This document shows, piece by piece, positions 13,780 through 16,848 of a DNA stretch of 16,848 nt. Both the position numbers and the translations under genes were made by a program. Location of the stretch: positions 1-16,848 of the forward strand of contig JANBTH010000463.1 in assembly GCA_027578815.1 (NCBI GenBank), given 5' to 3'. The notes under the pieces are model-generated. The model was given only the letters and a program-made list of their open reading frames with translations, was not told where the DNA came from and searched no databases. Within the stretch, counting starts at the first letter, position 1. Every line of letters begins with the position of its first letter. Origin of the DNA: Coemansia sp. RSA 1804 (taxonomy: Eukaryota; Kickxellomycota; Kickxellomycetes; Kickxellales; Kickxellaceae).

Positions 13780-16197
13780 ATGGCTGACAGTCTGCTGAAT
13801 GTGCTGGTCGTAGGCAGTGGCGGTCGCGAACACGCACTGGCATGGGCGCTTTCAAAGTCGGAAAAGGTGAATAAGGTGTTTGTTGCGCCTGGAAACGGCG
13901 GGACCGCGGTTGGCAACGCCAAGATCCAGAACGTGGCGATTGGGCATGACAAGAGCGACTTTGTTGCGCTTGTAGAGTTCGCCCAGTCGCAGGATGTCGG
14001 GCTTGTTGTGCCAGGACCTGAGCAGCCGCTGGTGGACGGCATAACCGACACCTTTAAAAAGGTGGGAATCCCAGTCTTTGGGCCGTCGGCCAAGGCAGCA
14101 CGCATGGAGGGGTCAAAGGCGTTCAGCAAGGACTTTATGAAGAAGCACGGAATCCCCACGGCAGCATACGGAAACTTCACCGACTTTGAAACAGCACGCC
14201 AGTTCGTGGTGGATGCCACGTTTGAGATTGTTATCAAGGCGTCTGGGCTTGCAGCCGGCAAGGGCGTGATCATCCCAAGGTCCAAGGACGAGGCGCTCCA
14301 GGCCCTGAAGAGCGTCATGGTCGACCGCGAGTTCGGATCTGCTGGCGATGAGGTTGTCATCGAGGAGCTGCTTGTTGGCCAGGAGATCAGCATTCTGTCG
14401 ATCTCGGACGGATACACGGTTGACAGCTTTCCGGCCGCCCAGGACCACAAGCGCGCGCACGACGGTGACGAGGGACCCAACACGGGCGGCATGGGTGCGT
14501 ATGCGCCTGCACCTGTGGCTACCCGCCAGATCCTCAAAACCATTGAAGAAACCGTGCTGAGGCCCTCGATCGACGGGATGCGCAAGGACGGGTTCCCGTT
14601 TGTCGGCTGTTTGTTTACCGGATTCATGTTGACTGCGGACGGGCCCAAGCTGCTGGAGTACAATTGCCGCTTTGGCGACCCCGAGACCGAGGCTGTTCTG
14701 CCTCTGCTCGACGACGCCTGCGATCTGTCGGACGTGTTTCTGGCTGCTGCTGAGGGCCGTCTTGATGCGACTCCTCTGCGGTTCAAAGAGGGGTATGCGG
14801 CGACAGTCATTATGGCCTCTGGCGGCTACCCCGGGTCTTACACCAAAGGCCATGCGATCTCTCTCGGCGAGCCGCCGCAGGGCACGCAGGTGTTTCATGC
14901 TGGGACCAAGACGAGCGGAGACAGCATTGTGACCTCCGGGGGCCGTGTTCTGGCTGTCACCGGCGTCAGCAACACGCTTCAGGAAGCGCTGGACCGTGCG
15001 TATGCGGGTGTTAAGACGGTGGGCTTCGAGGGCGGGTTCTGCCGTTCGGACATTGGGTTCCGTGCTATCAAGTACCTGAAGGAAGCGGAATTGGCTGCCG
15101 GCAGCACTGGCCTTTCGTATGCCGATGCGGGCGTTGACATCGACGCTGGGAACCGTCTTGTTGATCTGATCAAGCCAATCGTGAAGGCCACACGTCGCGC
15201 GGGTACGGACTCTGACATTGGCGGATTTGGCGGGGTATTTGATCTCAAGGCTACCGGGTACAAGGACCCTGTTTTGGTTTCAGCCACCGACGGCGTGGGA
15301 ACCAAGCTCAAGATCGCGCACGAGATGAAGATCCACGACACGGTTGGAATTGATCTTGTTGCGATGCAGGTCAACGATATTATTGTGCAGGGCGCAGAGC
15401 CTCTGTTTTTCCTGGACTACTATGCGTGCGGACATCTCGATGTTGAGGCCACGCGCGACTTTGTCAAGGGCGTTGCTGACGGATGCGTAGAGTCTGGGTG
15501 CGCGCTTATCGGCGGAGAAACAGCTGAGATGCCTGGTCTGTACAGCAAGGGCGACTACGACGTGGCTGGATTTGCGGTGGGTGCAGTTGAGCGCAGCGAG
15601 ATTCTGCCTCGGATGGACGAAATCCGCGACGGCGATGTCCTCATTGGTCTTGCGTCGTCGGGCGTGCACTCGAACGGGTTCTCGCTTGTGCGCAAGGTGG
15701 TTGCTAATGCTGGGCTTGACTTCCACAGCGCCTGCCCTTGGGATTCTGCTGCTGCTGCTGCTGCTGGTGCCGCTGGCTCTGGGAGAAAGACAGTTGGCGA
15801 GGCTCTGCTCACGCCAACACGCATCTACGTCAAGGCGCTGCTGCCACTTATTCACAAGCGCGCGGTGAAGGGGATGGCCCACATCACAGGTGGTGGATTC
15901 ATCGACAACATCCCGCGCGTGCTGCCCAAGAGCGTTGGAGTGGAGATCGATGCGGCGGCGTGGGAGCTTCCTGCAGTGTTCAAGTGGATCAAGAAGTCTG
16001 GTGGGATTGCGGCGGAGGAGATGGCGCGGACGTTCAACTGCGGCATCGGAATGGTGCTTGTTGTGTCCAGCGGCGATGCTGCGGGCGTGCTGGATGCCCT
16101 TGCCGCTGGCGGAGAGACGGCGTATGTCATTGGCAGGCTTGGGGCGTATGGCGGCAATGGCGAGCAGGTGGTTGTCACAAACACCGGCAGCTGGTGA
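13780..16197 (+). CDS. ADE5,7: Bifunctional GAR synthetase / AIR synthetase
   Basis: Encodes 805 residues, about the length of yeast Ade5,7, in one exon. It catalyses two steps of de novo purine synthesis in the cytosol: ATP-dependent joining of glycine to phosphoribosylamine (GARS, EC 6.3.4.13) and closure of FGAM to aminoimidazole ribotide (AIRS, EC 6.3.3.1). GARS (1 to about 430) shows GSGGREHALAWAL (12-24), PGNGGT (37-42), GPEQPLVDG (79-87), KASGLAAGKG (153-162), HDGDEGPNTGGMGAY (227-241) and EYNCRFGDPETEA (293-305). AIRS (about 445-805) shows SYADAGVDIDAGN (446-458), DGVGTKLKIA (504-513), VNDIIVQGAEPLFFLDYY (531-548), GGETAEMPG (578-586), SSGVHSNGFSLVR (626-638) and HITGGGFIDNIPR (701-713). 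There is no C-terminal GART domain, the fungal rather than animal arrangement. An alanine run at 657-662 sits in an AIRS surface linker. ATTAAA at 16268-16273 is the likely poly(A) signal. Confidence 0.97.
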   Translation: MADSLLNVLVVGSGGREHALAWALSKSEKVNKVFVAPGNGGTAVGNAKIQNVAIGHDKSDFVALVEFAQSQDVGLVVPGPEQPLVDGITDTFKKVGIPVFGPSAKAARMEGSKAFSKDFMKKHGIPTAAYGNFTDFETARQFVVDATFEIVIKASGLAAGKGVIIPRSKDEALQALKSVMVDREFGSAGDEVVIEELLVGQEISILSISDGYTVDSFPAAQDHKRAHDGDEGPNTGGMGAYAPAPVATRQILKTIEETVLRPSIDGMRKDGFPFVGCLFTGFMLTADGPKLLEYNCRFGDPETEAVLPLLDDACDLSDVFLAAAEGRLDATPLRFKEGYAATVIMASGGYPGSYTKGHAISLGEPPQGTQVFHAGTKTSGDSIVTSGGRVLAVTGVSNTLQEALDRAYAGVKTVGFEGGFCRSDIGFRAIKYLKEAELAAGSTGLSYADAGVDIDAGNRLVDLIKPIVKATRRAGTDSDIGGFGGVFDLKATGYKDPVLVSATDGVGTKLKIAHEMKIHDTVGIDLVAMQVNDIIVQGAEPLFFLDYYACGHLDVEATRDFVKGVADGCVESGCALIGGETAEMPGLYSKGDYDVAGFAVGAVERSEILPRMDEIRDGDVLIGLASSGVHSNGFSLVRKVVANAGLDFHSACPWDSAAAAAAGAAGSGRKTVGEALLTPTRIYVKALLPLIHKRAVKGMAHITGGGFIDNIPRVLPKSVGVEIDAAAWELPAVFKWIKKSGGIAAEEMARTFNCGIGMVLVVSSGDAAGVLDALAAGGETAYVIGRLGAYGGNGEQVVVTNTGSW
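15748..15765 (+). repeat. (GCT)6 microsatellite coding for polyalanine in ADE5,7
   Basis: Six uninterrupted GCT triplets encode Ala657-662, followed by a Gly/Ala/Ser stretch to residue 668. The run lies between the conserved CPWD and GEALLTPTRIYVK segments of the AIRS half. It keeps the reading frame and looks like slippage-derived expansion of a flexible loop. Confidence 0.75.
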
Positions 16198-16848
16198 ACG
16201 GAGAATGATGGCTATACATACAACATATCCACCTATTTATCCATATATTTGTCTAATCATCTTACATATTAAATGCCTTCACAAGTGTTTATGTGGCATA
16301 TGCTTTGGTTTGGCTTCCGCAAGCACGAATAATAATGCATCTAATACGCCTGTCGCCGACAGAGCATAACCAGGATCGGAGACGTTGTTGGAGAATTGAC
16401 AGACGTGGTGTGGTGCTCAAGAGCAGCAAATGATATTCCCCGCATTAAAAGAACAGCGCTTATGAGGCGCGAGCGACAGAGGATGATGACAAAGAGTGAT
16501 GTGTGGTTTCAAGGTGTAGCACAAGGTCTGGACCAAACCAAACCAAGCCAAGAAATGACAGACAGAGGAGGAATAAAGATGCGCCAGCAATTTGTTTTGC
16601 ACGATCATGTGTGCTCTTCTTTTTTCTTTTTGTCGATCTTTTCTCTCCGTTTCCTGAAATTAACAACCTGGAAAAATAGTAATATTTTTGAAGCAGCAGT
16701 TTTTTCATCATCATCAAGAAGAAAGTAGAGAAACATTATTGTGGCTACTGTGTCTTTCTCTTTATCTCTCCACCGTATATTAATCGGGCGTGTGTCGGCA
16801 GTGATCGAAAGAAGGGGCCTTGTGCTTTACTCAACACGCGGTTTGCCG
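16198..16848. other. Right-hand spacer after ADE5,7, no gene seen
   Basis: The first 70 bases are the ADE5,7 3' untranslated region, with ATTAAA at 16268-16273. Beyond it there is no open frame with recognisable protein features. Two small symmetric elements occur: CTGTCG-C-CGACAG at 16350-16362, and a 7-bp hairpin AAAAATA/TATTTTT closed by GTAA at 16672-16689. Pyrimidine-rich DNA from 16617 and TATATTAA near 16777 may belong to the promoter of a gene beyond the window. Confidence 0.5.

Noticed and set aside
13707..14810. 367-codon open frame on the minus strand opposite ADE5,7
   Set aside because: It is the antisense shadow of a conserved enzyme gene with strong third-position bias; its translation is Ser/Pro/Thr-rich with no domain.
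1..16848. A new defence or biosynthetic multi-gene system
   Set aside because: All five genes belong to well-known housekeeping or regulatory families with no shared pathway, and no mobile element, CRISPR or repeat array links them.

Overview
The window looks like nuclear DNA from a fungus. Five protein genes with clear fungal or eukaryotic relatives are present: a Pcl/Clg1-type cyclin, an Nma111-type nuclear HtrA protease, a METTL6-like tRNA methyltransferase, ribosomal protein eL20 and the bifunctional purine enzyme Ade5,7. Four of the five are uninterrupted reading frames. The eL20 gene has a GT-AG intron directly after its third codon. The long spacers and the long ribosomal-protein intron do not resemble a compact ascomycete yeast and suggest an early-diverging filamentous fungus, but the lineage cannot be fixed from this sequence. 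No bacterial, phage, plasmid, CRISPR or transposase signal was seen.

Layout: 1-2983 has no recognisable gene. Its last 500 bases look like the promoter of the cyclin gene, with two CCAAT boxes, a C-rich direct repeat and a TATA-like site. The cyclin gene is at 2984-4369 (+). A 3.5 kb spacer follows, becoming strongly AT-rich after about 5.7 kb and holding several small inverted or direct repeats. The Nma111-like gene is at 7854-10772 (+) and converges with the METTL6-like gene at 10916-11806 (-); their poly(A) signals lie within the same 143 bases. The methyltransferase shares a divergent promoter (11807-12143) with the eL20 gene (12144-13333, +). That gene has a 9-nt first coding exon (12144-12152), a 659-nt intron and a 522-nt second exon. 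ADE5,7 follows at 13780-16197 (+), and the window ends in 650 bases without a gene.

The genes are unrelated housekeeping and regulatory functions: cell-cycle or Pho85-type kinase control, nuclear proteolysis, tRNA modification, translation and purine synthesis. They are not an operon or a defence cluster. The methyltransferase and eL20 share a promoter and both serve translation, so they could be co-regulated.

The most unusual structure is inside the eL20 intron. A perfect 14-bp inverted repeat (12194-12207 with 12602-12615) encloses about 394 bases. There is also a 15-bp direct repeat, two small hairpins, and a decoy 5' splice site buried in one hairpin stem. This could be a splicing-control structure or a hosted non-coding RNA. 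No new multi-gene system was found.
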